Positions 52,548-63,780 of a stretch of DNA of 64,000 nucleotides are shown here, piece after piece (the stretch's first letter is position 1; each line of letters begins with the position of its first letter). The DNA lies in assembly GCA_035707105.1 (NCBI GenBank), contig DASSUI010000037.1:1-64000 (forward strand), written 5' to 3'. The translations under genes and the position numbers were made by a program. Source of the stretch: JACDAN01 sp035707105 (GTDB lineage: Bacteria > Actinomycetota > Thermoleophilia > Gaiellales > Gaiellaceae). Under the pieces are notes generated by a model. The model was not told the origin of the DNA. It saw nothing but the letters and a program-made list of their open reading frames with translations, and searched no databases.

Positions 52548-52783
52548 TCCGAATCGCATTCGTCACGCTCCTCGTGATGGCGCTCGCCTGGAGCGTCCTG
52601 ACCCGGGTTTCCGAGGCGACCGGCACGCCGCAGCCGTACCGCGTGCAGACCGGCGACACGCTGTGGTCGATCGCGGCCGACCACTACGGCGGCGACCCGC
52701 GGCAGGGCGTCTGGGAGATCCGTCGCGAGAACCGGCTCGGCGGCTCGACGCTGACGCCGGGGCAGGTCCTGCTGCTGCCCTAG
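52541..52783 (+). CDS. Small TM + LysM protein, YneA-like SOS division inhibitor candidate
   Basis: 80 residues: an N-terminal membrane helix (about 3-20), a short linker, and a single LysM domain (about 32-80, PYRVQTGDTLWSIAADHYG to LTPGQVLLLP). The size and order are those of Bacillus YneA, an SOS-induced inhibitor of cell division. The promoter carries two LexA boxes, one over the ATG. lexA, which is next to yneA in Bacillus, is not in this window. If confirmed, it is an actinobacterial SOS checkpoint protein standing apart from lexA. Confidence 0.8.
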   Translation: MFVRIAFVTLLVMALAWSVLTRVSEATGTPQPYRVQTGDTLWSIAADHYGGDPRQGVWEIRRENRLGGSTLTPGQVLLLP

Positions 52784-52885
52784 CCGACCGCGTCGGCGAG
52801 GCCGACGATCGCGGCGTCGACCGGTATCTCGTCGAGGGATGGGCTTCCCCAAAGGGTGCGGCCCGGCTCGTGGGAAGGAGGCTCC

Positions 52886-52891
52886 TAGACT
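52886..52891 (+). promoter_or_regulatory. Candidate -10 box (TAGACT) for rnz
   Basis: TAGACT lies six bases before GTG 52898, with no Shine-Dalgarno sequence between. Leaderless pattern. Confidence 0.45.
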
Positions 52892-52897
52892 CTCCGC

Positions 52898-53911
52898 GTG
52901 GATCTCGACCTCGTCTTCCTCGGAACGTCGGGCTCGATGCCGACCGCGCAACGCGCGCCGAGCGCGATGCTGCTCCGGCGGGGGGGAGAGCGGCTGCTCG
53001 TGGACTGCGCGGAGGGGACGCAGCGCCAGCTGCTCCGGTCGAGCATCGGCCTGATCGAGCTGCGCGAGATCTTCCTCACCCACTACCACGCCGACCACTA
53101 CCTCGGCCTCCCGGGGATGCTGAAGACGTTCGCGCTGCGCGGCAGAGAGCTGCCGATCACGATCTACGGGCCACACGGCCTCCACGACCTCTTCACGTCG
53201 CTCCGGCGGATCTTCGGGAAGCTCACGTACCGGTACGAGCTCGTGGAGCTCGACCCCGGCGAGGTTCTGGAGCGCGGGGAGTACGAGCTGGCGGCGTTCC
53301 CCGTCGACCACGGCGTGTCGGCGCTCGGCTACGCCTTCGTCGAGCGGCCGCGGCCGGGCCGGTTCGACGTGGCCACGGCCGACGCGCTCGGCGTGCCGGA
53401 AGGGCCGGAGCGCGGGGCACTCCAGGGCGGCGACTCGGTGACGCTGCCCGACGGACGCGTCATCACCCCGGATGCGGTGCTGGGCCCGTCGCGTCCCGGG
53501 CGGAAGGTCGTGATCGCGGCGGACACGGCGTACGCGCGGTCGGTCCTCGAGGCCGCACGCGGAGCCGACCTCCTCGTCCACGAGGCGACGTTCGCCGAGG
53601 AGGAGCGCGAGCGCGCGCACGAGACGCTCCACTCGACGGCGCTCGAGGCGGCGGAGATCGCGCGGACGGCGGAGGTCGGGATGCTGGCCCTCACGCACCT
53701 GTCGAACCGGTACTTCGGGGGCGAGATCGAGCGCGAGGCGCAGAGCGTCTTCCCGGACACGGTCGTGCCCCGCGACCTCGATATCATCGTCGTTCCGTTC
53801 CAGGAGCGGGGGACGCCGGAGCTCGTGAAGGGAGGAGCCACGCACAGGCATGCGCAAGCTCTAAGGCACGAGGCGGAGCCCGTTCCGACCGTCGAGGAGG
53901 CTCAGCGATGA
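52898..53911 (+). CDS. rnz: Ribonuclease Z
   Basis: 337 residues of the metallo-beta-lactamase fold. FLGTSGSMPTAQRAPSAML, the metal motif THYHADHYLG (His62, His64, Asp66, His67), VVIAADTAY, LLVHEATFAEEE and LALTHLSNRY are RNase Z signatures. It trims tRNA 3' ends, which matters here because the tRNAs lack encoded CCA. It overlaps the DUF2007 gene by ATGA. Confidence 0.95.
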   Translation: MDLDLVFLGTSGSMPTAQRAPSAMLLRRGGERLLVDCAEGTQRQLLRSSIGLIELREIFLTHYHADHYLGLPGMLKTFALRGRELPITIYGPHGLHDLFTSLRRIFGKLTYRYELVELDPGEVLERGEYELAAFPVDHGVSALGYAFVERPRPGRFDVATADALGVPEGPERGALQGGDSVTLPDGRVITPDAVLGPSRPGRKVVIAADTAYARSVLEAARGADLLVHEATFAEEERERAHETLHSTALEAAEIARTAEVGMLALTHLSNRYFGGEIEREAQSVFPDTVVPRDLDIIVVPFQERGTPELVKGGATHRHAQALRHEAEPVPTVEEAQR

Positions 53912-54141
53912 CGAGGATGGTGCAGGTCGCCGTCGCCGGCGACGTCACGGAGGCGGAGGAGCTCGAGTCAATGCTCCGCTCCGCCGGCATCGAGACCCAG
54001 CTCGAGCCCGCGACGGACCACCACCCGCGCGAGGTCGAGGACGCGCCGCAGAAGGTGCTCGTGCCCGAGAGCTCGCTCGAGGCGGCGATCCACGCGATCG
54101 AGTCCCTGAGCGATCCGGAAGACATCGTCTCGGACGCCTGA
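53908..54141 (+). CDS. DUF2007-like small protein
   Basis: 77 residues from ATG 53908 (ATGA overlap with rnz). VQVAVAGDVTEAEELESMLRSAGIETQLE is the DUF2007 opening, followed by KVLVPESSLEAAIHAIESL. These ferredoxin-like proteins are proposed signal transducers, with no proven role. It is probably cotranslated with RNase Z. Confidence 0.75.
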   Translation: MTRMVQVAVAGDVTEAEELESMLRSAGIETQLEPATDHHPREVEDAPQKVLVPESSLEAAIHAIESLSDPEDIVSDA

Positions 54142-54211
54142 CTACGGGCGGGTCGCTGCCCGCTACGACGAGCTGCGGCCGCAGGACGAGGGCTGGTGGA
54201 CGCTCTTCGAC

Positions 54212-54862
54212 GTGCTCGCGCGCGAGGGCGATCTTCCAGGCAGGCGCGTGCTGGACGTCGGCTGCGGAACCGGCCGCTGGGCGGAGGCGCTCGCGGAGCG
54301 CGGCGCCCGCGTCTGGGGTGTGGACGTCTCGCCCGAGATGGTGGAGCAGGCCCGCACGCGCGGCGTGAACGCGAAGGTGGCCGCCGCGGAGGCATTGCCG
54401 TTCAAGGACGGCTGGTTCGAGCGCGCCCTCGCGGTGCTCGTCGTCCACGTGCTCGACCGACCGCGGGCCTTCGCCGAGGTGCGACGCGTGCTGGCAGAGG
54501 ACGGACGTCTCGCGATCGGCACGTTCGACCGCGCCCAGTTCGACGACTACTACCTCAACCCGTACTTCCCCTCGCTCGCCGACCTCGACCGGGCCCGGTT
54601 CCCCACGCCCGAGGCGCTGGAGGGCGAGCTGCGCGCCGCCGGGTTCGAGCCGCGCACGATCCCGCTGCGCCACATCGCCGTCCGCAGCCGCGAGTGGGTG
54701 CTGGAGCGGATCCGCGGACGCTTCATCTCCACGCTGCTCCTCCTCGACGAGGCTGAGTTCGCCGCCGGGCTCGAGCGCGCGGAACGTGAGCTGCCGTCCG
54801 AGGTAAAGGCCGAGCAGCATCTCCTGGCCGTCGTCGCGGACGCCGTCCGGGCCTCCTTGTAA
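54212..54862 (+). CDS. Class I SAM-dependent methyltransferase
   Basis: 216 residues from GTG 54212, but homologous-looking sequence begins earlier: from about 54140 the same frame reads DYGRVAARYDELRPQDEGWW, the usual N-terminus of this family, with no ATG, GTG or TTG available. SAM-binding motif I VLDVGCGTGRWAEAL, GVDVSPEMVEQAR and LAEDGRLAIGTF are present. The true start may be the non-canonical ATC 54113 or ACG 54134, or a frameshift may have removed it. Substrate unknown. Confidence 0.82.
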   Translation: MLAREGDLPGRRVLDVGCGTGRWAEALAERGARVWGVDVSPEMVEQARTRGVNAKVAAAEALPFKDGWFERALAVLVVHVLDRPRAFAEVRRVLAEDGRLAIGTFDRAQFDDYYLNPYFPSLADLDRARFPTPEALEGELRAAGFEPRTIPLRHIAVRSREWVLERIRGRFISTLLLLDEAEFAAGLERAERELPSEVKAEQHLLAVVADAVRASL

Positions 54863-54880
54863 GGTCCCGCTCGCTCCACG

Positions 54881-54912
54881 TCCTTTAACTCGGTCCCGCG
54901 AGGCCGGAAAGG
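54881..54912 (+). promoter_or_regulatory. PyrR-binding RNA hairpin overlapping the pyrR ribosome binding site
   Basis: The loop segment GGTCCCGCGAGGCC matches 12 of 14 positions of the PyrR-binding consensus ARUCCNGNGAGGYU. Flanking CCTTT pairs with AAAGG and CGG with CCG, giving a stem whose 3' side is the Shine-Dalgarno GGAAAGGAG. This suggests translational repression by PyrR bound to UMP, as described for mycobacteria, in place of the Bacillus-type attenuator. Confidence 0.7.
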
Positions 54913-54919
54913 AGAGCGG

Positions 54920-55504
54920 TTGACGCTGCCTGCCGAGACGAGCACCAAGATCCTGCTGGACGAGGCCGCGATCGCGAGGACCCTGACGCGGATCGCGCAC
55001 GAGATCATCGAGGCGAATCCCGAGCTCGACCGGGTCGCGCTCGTCGGCATCCACACGCGCGGCGTCCCGATCGCGCAGCGCCTCCGACGACTGATCCACG
55101 AGTTCAGCGGCGAAGAGGTCGCCTCGGGCTCGCTCGACATCACCTTCTACCGCGACGACGTCCAGGTTCGCGGCGGCGAGCCGCCGCGGCAAGCGCAGCC
55201 CGTCGTCCGCTCCACACGGCTCGAATTCCCGCTCGAGGGGATGACGTGCGTCCTGGTCGACGACGTCCTCTACACGGGGCGCACGATCCGCGCGGCGATC
55301 GAGGCGCTCTTCGACTATGGCCGCCCCGCGCGGGTACAGCTCGCCTGCCTCGCCGACCGCGGCCATCGCGAGCTTCCGATCCGTCCCGACTACGTCGGCA
55401 AGAACCTGCCGACCTCCCGCGGCGAGCGAATCCAGGTCCAGCTCGTCGAGGTCGACGAGGTCGACCGCGTCCTGCTCGTCCCAAGCCCGGAAGAGGAGTC
55501 CTGA
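54920..55504 (+). CDS. pyrR: Bifunctional pyrimidine regulator PyrR / uracil phosphoribosyltransferase
   Basis: 194 residues from TTG 54920, with GGAAAGGAGAG ahead. The PRPP-binding motif VLVDDVLYTGRTIRAA, the SLDITFYRDD segment and LADRGHRELPIRPDYVGKN are PyrR hallmarks. It binds an RNA hairpin in its own leader to repress the pyr operon when UMP is high, and may also convert uracil to UMP. First gene of the operon. Confidence 0.96.
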   Translation: MTLPAETSTKILLDEAAIARTLTRIAHEIIEANPELDRVALVGIHTRGVPIAQRLRRLIHEFSGEEVASGSLDITFYRDDVQVRGGEPPRQAQPVVRSTRLEFPLEGMTCVLVDDVLYTGRTIRAAIEALFDYGRPARVQLACLADRGHRELPIRPDYVGKNLPTSRGERIQVQLVEVDEVDRVLLVPSPEEES

Positions 55505-56499
55505 TGGGTGACATCCGCGTCATGCGCGACGACCTGCTGCCGCCGCCACCGACGGAGCGGCGGCACCTGCTGTCTGTCGCAGACCTGTCCCGCGAGGACA
55601 TCGAGCGCCTGCTCGGCACCGCCCGCAACTTCGCCCGCTCGCTCGAGCGGGAGATGAAGAAGCTGCCGACCCTGCGCGGCCGGCTCGTCGTCAACGTCTT
55701 CTACGAGTCGTCCACGCGGACGTCCTCGAGCTTCGAGCTCGCAGCGAAGCGGCTCTCGGCGGACACGATGTCGATCAAGGCCTCCGGCTCGGCGGTCGAC
55801 AAGGGCGAGTCGCTGAAGGACACGGCCCTGACGCTCGGAGCGTACGACCCGGACGTCATCGTCATGCGGCACCCCCAGATCGGCGCCTCGCACTTCGTCG
55901 CCAAGGTGACGTCGGCGCACGTCGTGAACGCCGGCGACGGGAAGCACCAGCACCCGACCCAGGCGCTGCTCGACCTGTACACGCTCCGCGAGGAGTTCGG
56001 GCGCCTCGAGGGCCTCCACGTGGCGATCGTCGGCGACGTGCTCCACTCGCGCGTCGCGCGCTCGCTCGTCCAGGCGCTCCACCTCGTCGGCGCGCGGACC
56101 ACGCTCGTCGGGCCGCCGACGCTGCTCCCGCGCGGGGTGGAGGCGATGGGCTGCGAGAGCTCGACGGACATCGGCGCGATCGCCGCTGCCGACGTCGTCT
56201 ACGTCCTCCGGATGCAGCGCGAGCGCATGCTCGAGGGCGCGAACTACGTCCCGAGCCTCCGCGAGTACACCGAGCGCTGGGGTGTGACGCCGGAGCGGCT
56301 GCGCGCGGGCCAGAAGGTCATGCACCCCGGCCCGATGAACCGCGGCGTCGAGATCGACCCGCGCGTGGCCGACGCGGCCGACGCGCTGATCGAGACGCAG
56401 GTGCGCGCCGGGCTCGTGACGCGCATGGCGGTGCTCTACGACCTGCTGACGGGCGGTCCGGTCGGGGTCAAGGCCGCGCAGCTGACGGAGGTGGCGTGA
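55504..56499 (+). CDS. pyrB: Aspartate carbamoyltransferase, catalytic subunit
   Basis: 331 residues from ATG 55504, overlapping the pyrR stop (TGATG). Carbamoyl-phosphate motifs FYESSTRTSSSFE, HPTQALLDLYTL and the Lys in SGSAVDKGESLKDT are intact. It makes carbamoyl-aspartate, the first committed pyrimidine step. No regulatory pyrI is seen, as usual for pyrR-type operons. Confidence 0.97.
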   Translation: MGDIRVMRDDLLPPPPTERRHLLSVADLSREDIERLLGTARNFARSLEREMKKLPTLRGRLVVNVFYESSTRTSSSFELAAKRLSADTMSIKASGSAVDKGESLKDTALTLGAYDPDVIVMRHPQIGASHFVAKVTSAHVVNAGDGKHQHPTQALLDLYTLREEFGRLEGLHVAIVGDVLHSRVARSLVQALHLVGARTTLVGPPTLLPRGVEAMGCESSTDIGAIAAADVVYVLRMQRERMLEGANYVPSLREYTERWGVTPERLRAGQKVMHPGPMNRGVEIDPRVADAADALIETQVRAGLVTRMAVLYDLLTGGPVGVKAAQLTEVA

Positions 56500-57800
56500 T
56501 GCTCTGGGCAAAGCAGGCGCCCGGCGAGAACCTCATCGTCCGAGGTGCGCGCGTCCTGGACCCGGACGGCGGCGTGGACGGCGTCCTCGACGTCCGGATC
56601 GACGACGGCACGATCGCGGAGCTGGGCTCGCGGCTCGACCCGAACTCCCACCGCGTGGTCGAGGCTGAGGGACTCACGCTCGCGCCGGCTTTCGTCGACC
56701 CCCACGTCCACCTGCGCACCCCCGGACGCGAGGACGAGGAGACGATCGCGAGCGGTACACGGGCCGCCGCGGCCGGCGGGTACTGCGCGATTCTCGCGAT
56801 GCCCAACACCGACCCGGTCGTCGACTCCGCATCCGTCCTCGGCTCGCTGGCCGAGGACGCCCAGGCGGAGGCGGAGATCCCGGTCGGCTTCCTCGCCGCG
56901 ATCAGCAAGGGCCAGGAAGGCGCCGAGCTGACGGAGATGGCGGAGCTCGCCGACGCCGGAGCAGCCGGCTTCAGCGACGACGGGCGTCCCGTCACCGCAC
57001 CCGGCCTCATGCGCCGCGCGCTCCAGTACGGCGCCGTGACCGACCGCCCGCTCGCCGTCCATTGCGAGGAGCCGACGCTCTCGTGCAGCGGTCAGATGCA
57101 CGAGGGCGCCGTCTCGGCGGAGCTCGGGTTCGCCGGCTACCCCTCGGTCGCCGAGAGCCTGATGGTCGAGCGGGACCTGTCCCTCGCGGCCTACGAAGGG
57201 CGGCCGGTGCACCTCTTGCACCTCTCCGCCCGCGAGTCGGTCGACGCCGTCCGCGCGGCGCGCGCGGCCGGCGTGAAGGCGACCGCCGAGGTGACGCCGC
57301 ACCACCTCTGCCTCACCGACGACGCAGTCCGCTCGCTCGACTCGAACCTGAAGATGAACCCGCCGCTCCGCTCGGCCGACGACCGCGCGGCACTCGTCGA
57401 GGGGCTCCGGGACGGGACGATCCAGGCCATCGCGACGGACCACGCGCCCCACGCGCGGCACGAGAAGGAGGTGCCGTTCGAGGCGGCGCCGTTCGGGGTG
57501 ACCGGCCTCGAGACGGCGTTTGCGGCCCTGTACACGCACCTCGTCGAGCCGGGGCTCGTCGCCCTCGAGCTCCTGATCCGCCGGATGTCCTCGGGCCCGG
57601 CCGAGATCTTCGGCCTGCCCGCGCCGCGAATCGCCCCGGGCGAGCCCGCGAATCTCGTGCTGCTCGACACCCGCGCCGGCTGGCGCGTGCAGGAGAACGA
57701 TTTCCGCTCCCGCTCGACGAACTCGTGGCTCCTCGGCGAACGGCTGACCGGCCGGGTGCGGATGACCGTCGCAGCCGGGCGGACGGTGTTCGAGGGATGA
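56496..57800 (+). CDS. pyrC: Dihydroorotase (type I)
   Basis: 434 residues; GTG 56496 gives GTGA with the pyrB stop, and ATG 56499 is an alternative. Metal motifs are VDPHVHLRTPG, HCEEP, PVHLLHLSARESVD and ATDHAPHARHEK. It closes carbamoyl-aspartate to dihydroorotate. Tightly coupled to pyrB and carA. Confidence 0.97.
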   Translation: MMLWAKQAPGENLIVRGARVLDPDGGVDGVLDVRIDDGTIAELGSRLDPNSHRVVEAEGLTLAPAFVDPHVHLRTPGREDEETIASGTRAAAAGGYCAILAMPNTDPVVDSASVLGSLAEDAQAEAEIPVGFLAAISKGQEGAELTEMAELADAGAAGFSDDGRPVTAPGLMRRALQYGAVTDRPLAVHCEEPTLSCSGQMHEGAVSAELGFAGYPSVAESLMVERDLSLAAYEGRPVHLLHLSARESVDAVRAARAAGVKATAEVTPHHLCLTDDAVRSLDSNLKMNPPLRSADDRAALVEGLRDGTIQAIATDHAPHARHEKEVPFEAAPFGVTGLETAFAALYTHLVEPGLVALELLIRRMSSGPAEIFGLPAPRIAPGEPANLVLLDTRAGWRVQENDFRSRSTNSWLLGERLTGRVRMTVAAGRTVFEG

Positions 57801-58829
57801 GCGGCTTCATCGTCCTCGAGGACGGCAGCCTCTTCCGCGGCGAGTCGGTCGGCGCGCCCACATTCGCCTTCGGCGAGGCGGTGTTCACGACGGCGATGAC
57901 GGGCTACCAGGAGGTGGTCACCGACCCGAGCTTCGCGGAGCAGCTCGTCTGCTTCACCGCGCCGATGGTCGGAAACTACGGCGTCGACCCGGTCCGCTCG
58001 GAGTCGGGCCGTGTGCACGCACGCGGCGTGCTGATGCGTGAGGCGCGGGGGCCGGCGTGGACGGACTGGCTCCACGACCGCGGGATTCCGGCGTTGACGG
58101 GAATCGACACCCGTTCCCTCGTGCTCCGGCTGCGGGACGGCGGGTCGATGCGGGCGGCGATCGTGGCGGGCGACGCGTCCGTCGACGAGACGCTGAGGGC
58201 CGTGCGCGAGCAGCCGTCGATGGCGGGACGCCCGCTCGCCGCCGGTGTCTCGTGCGAAGAGGCCTACGTGTTCGCGGACCGGGGTCGCGCGCGGATCGCC
58301 GTCGTCGACTATGGCTGCAAGCGCTCGATCCTGCGGCGGCTCGCGAAGGCCGGTGCGGCCGTGACGGTCGTCCCCGCCACCGCGGCCGCCGACGACCTCA
58401 CGGCATTCGACGGCGTCGTCCTCTCGAACGGGCCTGGCGACCCGGAGCCGCTCGCGGCCCAGGTGGAGACGGTGAGGGCGCTCCTCGGCGGCGTGCCGGT
58501 CTTCGGGATCTGCCTCGGGCACCAGCTGCTGGCGCGCGCCACGGGCCACGAGACGTTCAAGCTGCGCTTCGGCCACCGCGGTGCCAACCATCCCGTGCTC
58601 GAGAAGGCGACCGGCCGGGTGCTCGTCACGGCGCAGAACCACGGCTTTGCGGTCAAAGCCGCGGCGGGCAGGGAGGCGACGCACGTCTCGCTCTACGACG
58701 GCACCGTCGAGGGCCTGGACTTCCCCGAGCTCGGCGCCCGGTCGGTGCAGTTCCACCCCGAGGCGGGGCCGGGCCCACACGATGCCTGGCCGCTGCTCGA
58801 GGACTGGGTCGAGGAGGTGTGCGCGCGGC

Positions 58830-58846
<17 letters not shown>
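57797..58846 (+). CDS. carA: Carbamoyl-phosphate synthase small subunit (glutaminase)
   Basis: 349 residues from ATG 57797 (ATGA overlap with pyrC). The N-terminal GEAVFTTAMTGYQEVVTDPS and the class I amidotransferase triad are present: GICLGHQLLA (Cys), with His and Glu in SVQFHPEAGPGP. It supplies ammonia to CarB. Confidence 0.97.
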
Positions 58847-61881
<3,035 letters not shown>

Positions 61882-61904
<23 letters not shown>

Positions 61905-62541
61905 CGTCGTCGCGACCGAGGCGGTCGGCCCGTACACGCTGCTCCGCATCGAGCGGGGTGGGCTCGACCCCGGGATCCCCGGCCAGTTCTTCATGCTCGA
62001 GGCGCCGGGGCGCGTGCTGCCGCGGCCGATGAGCCTCTGCCTGGCGTCCCGCGGCGAGCTCTGCTTCCTCTTCGAGCCGATCGGCCCCGGAACCCGGGCG
62101 CTCGCCGAGCTCGAGCCGGGCGACCGCATCGGCGTCCTCGGGCCGCTGGGAAACGGCTTCCGGCTCGACGTGGGCCGTCCGCTGCTTGTCGGCGGCGGGA
62201 TCGGGATCGCGCCGCTGCCGTACCTCTCGAGGGCGATCGGCCGGCCCCCCGCGATCCTGGGCTTCCGAAGCGAGCATCACGCGGAAGCGGCCGAGCTCGT
62301 CCCGAACGCCCAGGTGGTCGTCGAGCCGACCCTCGTGACCGAGCTTCTCGAGCCAGGCCGCGACGTGCTTGCGTGCGGGCCTGAGCCGATGCTGCTAGCG
62401 ATCCGCGGGTTGGCGCCGGATGCCCAGCTGGCCTGGGAGGCGCCCATGGCGTGCGGCTACGGCGCGTGCTACGGCTGCGCCGTCGAGGTCGACGGCCAGT
62501 ACAAGCGCCTCTGCCTGGAAGGACCCGTCCTTGCTGCTTAA
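61882..62541 (+). CDS. pyrK: Dihydroorotate dehydrogenase electron-transfer subunit PyrK
   Basis: 219 residues from ATG 61882, overlapping carB by 23 bases. FAD site RPMSLCLA, NAD site GGGIGIAPLPYL, and the 2Fe-2S segment MACGYGACYGCAVEVDG with a final Cys in RLCLEGP. It passes electrons from dihydroorotate oxidation to NAD, so the organism uses the class 1B, NAD-dependent enzyme. Confidence 0.95.
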
Positions 62542-63418
62542 CGCGTCGGGCTGCCTGGACGCGCTCGCGGCGCCCGGCGTCGCCCGGTCGCTCGACGCAT
62601 TCGTGACGAAGACGGTGACGCCGGAGCCGCGCGCAGGCAACGAGCCGGTCCGGATCGCCGAGACCGATCACGGGATGCTGAACTCGATCGGGCTGCAGAA
62701 CCCCGGCCGCGACCGCTTCCTCGCGGACGTCCTGCCGCGGCTGCGCGAGCTCGGCGTGCCGCTCTGGGTCTCGGTCGGCGGGTTCGCCGCAGAGGAGTAC
62801 GCCGAGACCTGCTCCCTGCTCGAGGACGTGACGATCGAACTGAACCTCTCCTGCCCGAACGTCGACGAGGCGCCGGAGTCCGCCGCGGAGATCGTCGCCG
62901 CCTGCCGTGCGGCAACCCGGCTGCCGCTCTACGCGAAGCTCTCGCCCGCCCAGCCGGACATCGGCGAGGCCGCGCGCGCCGTGCAGGCCGCCGGCGCCGA
63001 CGGGCTCTCGCTCGTGAACACGATCCGCGGTCTCGAGCTCGATCCACGCACGCTCCGGCCTAGGCTCGCGCGCGGCGTCGGCGGCTACTCGGGCCCAGCG
63101 CTCAAGCCGATCGCGCTGGCCGCCGTCTACGCGGCGTTCCGGGCGACGCGGATGCCGATCGTGGGCATAGGCGGCATCCGAAGCGGACGGGACGCGGCCG
63201 AGTTCGTCGCGGCCGGGGCGAGCGCGGTGGCGGTCGGGACCGCGCTCTTCGCCGACCCCTCGGCGCCGGTCCGGATCCGCCAGGAGCTCGCCGAGGTCGC
63301 CGCGTCGCTCGGGGTTTCGAAGCCTTCGGAGCTGCGCGGACTCGCGCACGAGGCCGACTCACGACTCCTGCCGCCAATCCTGACAACAGAGAAATTTCCT
63401 GCATTTCAGGCGAATTGA
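62531..63418 (+). CDS. pyrD: Dihydroorotate dehydrogenase B, catalytic subunit
   Basis: 295 residues from TTG 62531, overlapping pyrK by 11 bases. FMN-barrel motifs are VTKTVTPEPRAGN, MLNSIGLQNPG, IELNLSCPNVD (Cys base of class 1B), KLSP, NTIRG, GGYSGPALKPIAL and GIGGIRSGRDAAEF. The protein opens with Leu-Leu-Asn-Ala-Ser-Gly, so the short N-terminal strand pair of most PyrD proteins is missing or the start lies earlier without a usual codon. Confidence 0.94.
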   Translation: MLLNASGCLDALAAPGVARSLDAFVTKTVTPEPRAGNEPVRIAETDHGMLNSIGLQNPGRDRFLADVLPRLRELGVPLWVSVGGFAAEEYAETCSLLEDVTIELNLSCPNVDEAPESAAEIVAACRAATRLPLYAKLSPAQPDIGEAARAVQAAGADGLSLVNTIRGLELDPRTLRPRLARGVGGYSGPALKPIALAAVYAAFRATRMPIVGIGGIRSGRDAAEFVAAGASAVAVGTALFADPSAPVRIRQELAEVAASLGVSKPSELRGLAHEADSRLLPPILTTEKFPAFQAN

Positions 63419-63442
63419 TCGCTCTTGACAAGCTGTTAGTAT
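63415..63442 (+). promoter_or_regulatory. Candidate promoter of mihF
   Basis: TTGATC (63415-63420), a 16-base spacer and TAGTAT (63437-63442) lie eight bases before GTG 63451. The surroundings are unusually AT-rich for this window. The same -10 and start distance occur at the LysM gene. Confidence 0.55.
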
Positions 63443-63450
63443 CCCGCGCC

Positions 63451-63780
63451 GTGGCCTCCGTGAAGACTCAGGCCCAGGCGCCGGCCCGGTCACGCGACCA
63501 GCGCATGGAGGCCCTACAGCGCGCAAATGACATCCGCGTGAAGCGGGCGCAGCTGAAGCGGGACCTCAAGAACGGCATCGCCGATATCGAGGAGATCCTC
63601 GAGAAGCCGCCCGAGTACGTGGCCACGGCGAAGGTGTTCGACATCCTCATGGCGGTGCCGAAGTTCGGGCGCGTGAAGGCCACGAGGTTCCTGACCCAGG
63701 CGCGAATCAGCCAGTCCAAGACCGTGGGAGGCCTTTCGGACCGCCAGCGGGCCGAGCTCATTGGCCTCTTCAGGCGTTAG
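63451..63780 (+). CDS. mihF: Integration host factor, actinobacterial type
   Basis: 109 residues from GTG 63451. It matches the mihF family: RMEALQRANDIRVKRAQLKRDLKNG, the helix-two-turn-helix region AKVFDILMAVPKFGRVKATRFLTQ, and LSDRQRAELIGLF. It is a nucleoid-associated DNA-binding protein. An upstream TTG (63415) would add residues across the promoter and is less likely. It overlaps gmk by 20 bases, the usual actinobacterial neighbour. Confidence 0.95.
   Translation: MASVKTQAQAPARSRDQRMEALQRANDIRVKRAQLKRDLKNGIADIEEILEKPPEYVATAKVFDILMAVPKFGRVKATRFLTQARISQSKTVGGLSDRQRAELIGLFRR

Noticed and set aside
63424..63442. TTGACA at 63424 as the -35 box of mihF
   Set aside because: It is a perfect -35 sequence, but only seven bases separate it from TAGTAT; TTGATC at 63415 gives a usable 16-base spacer.
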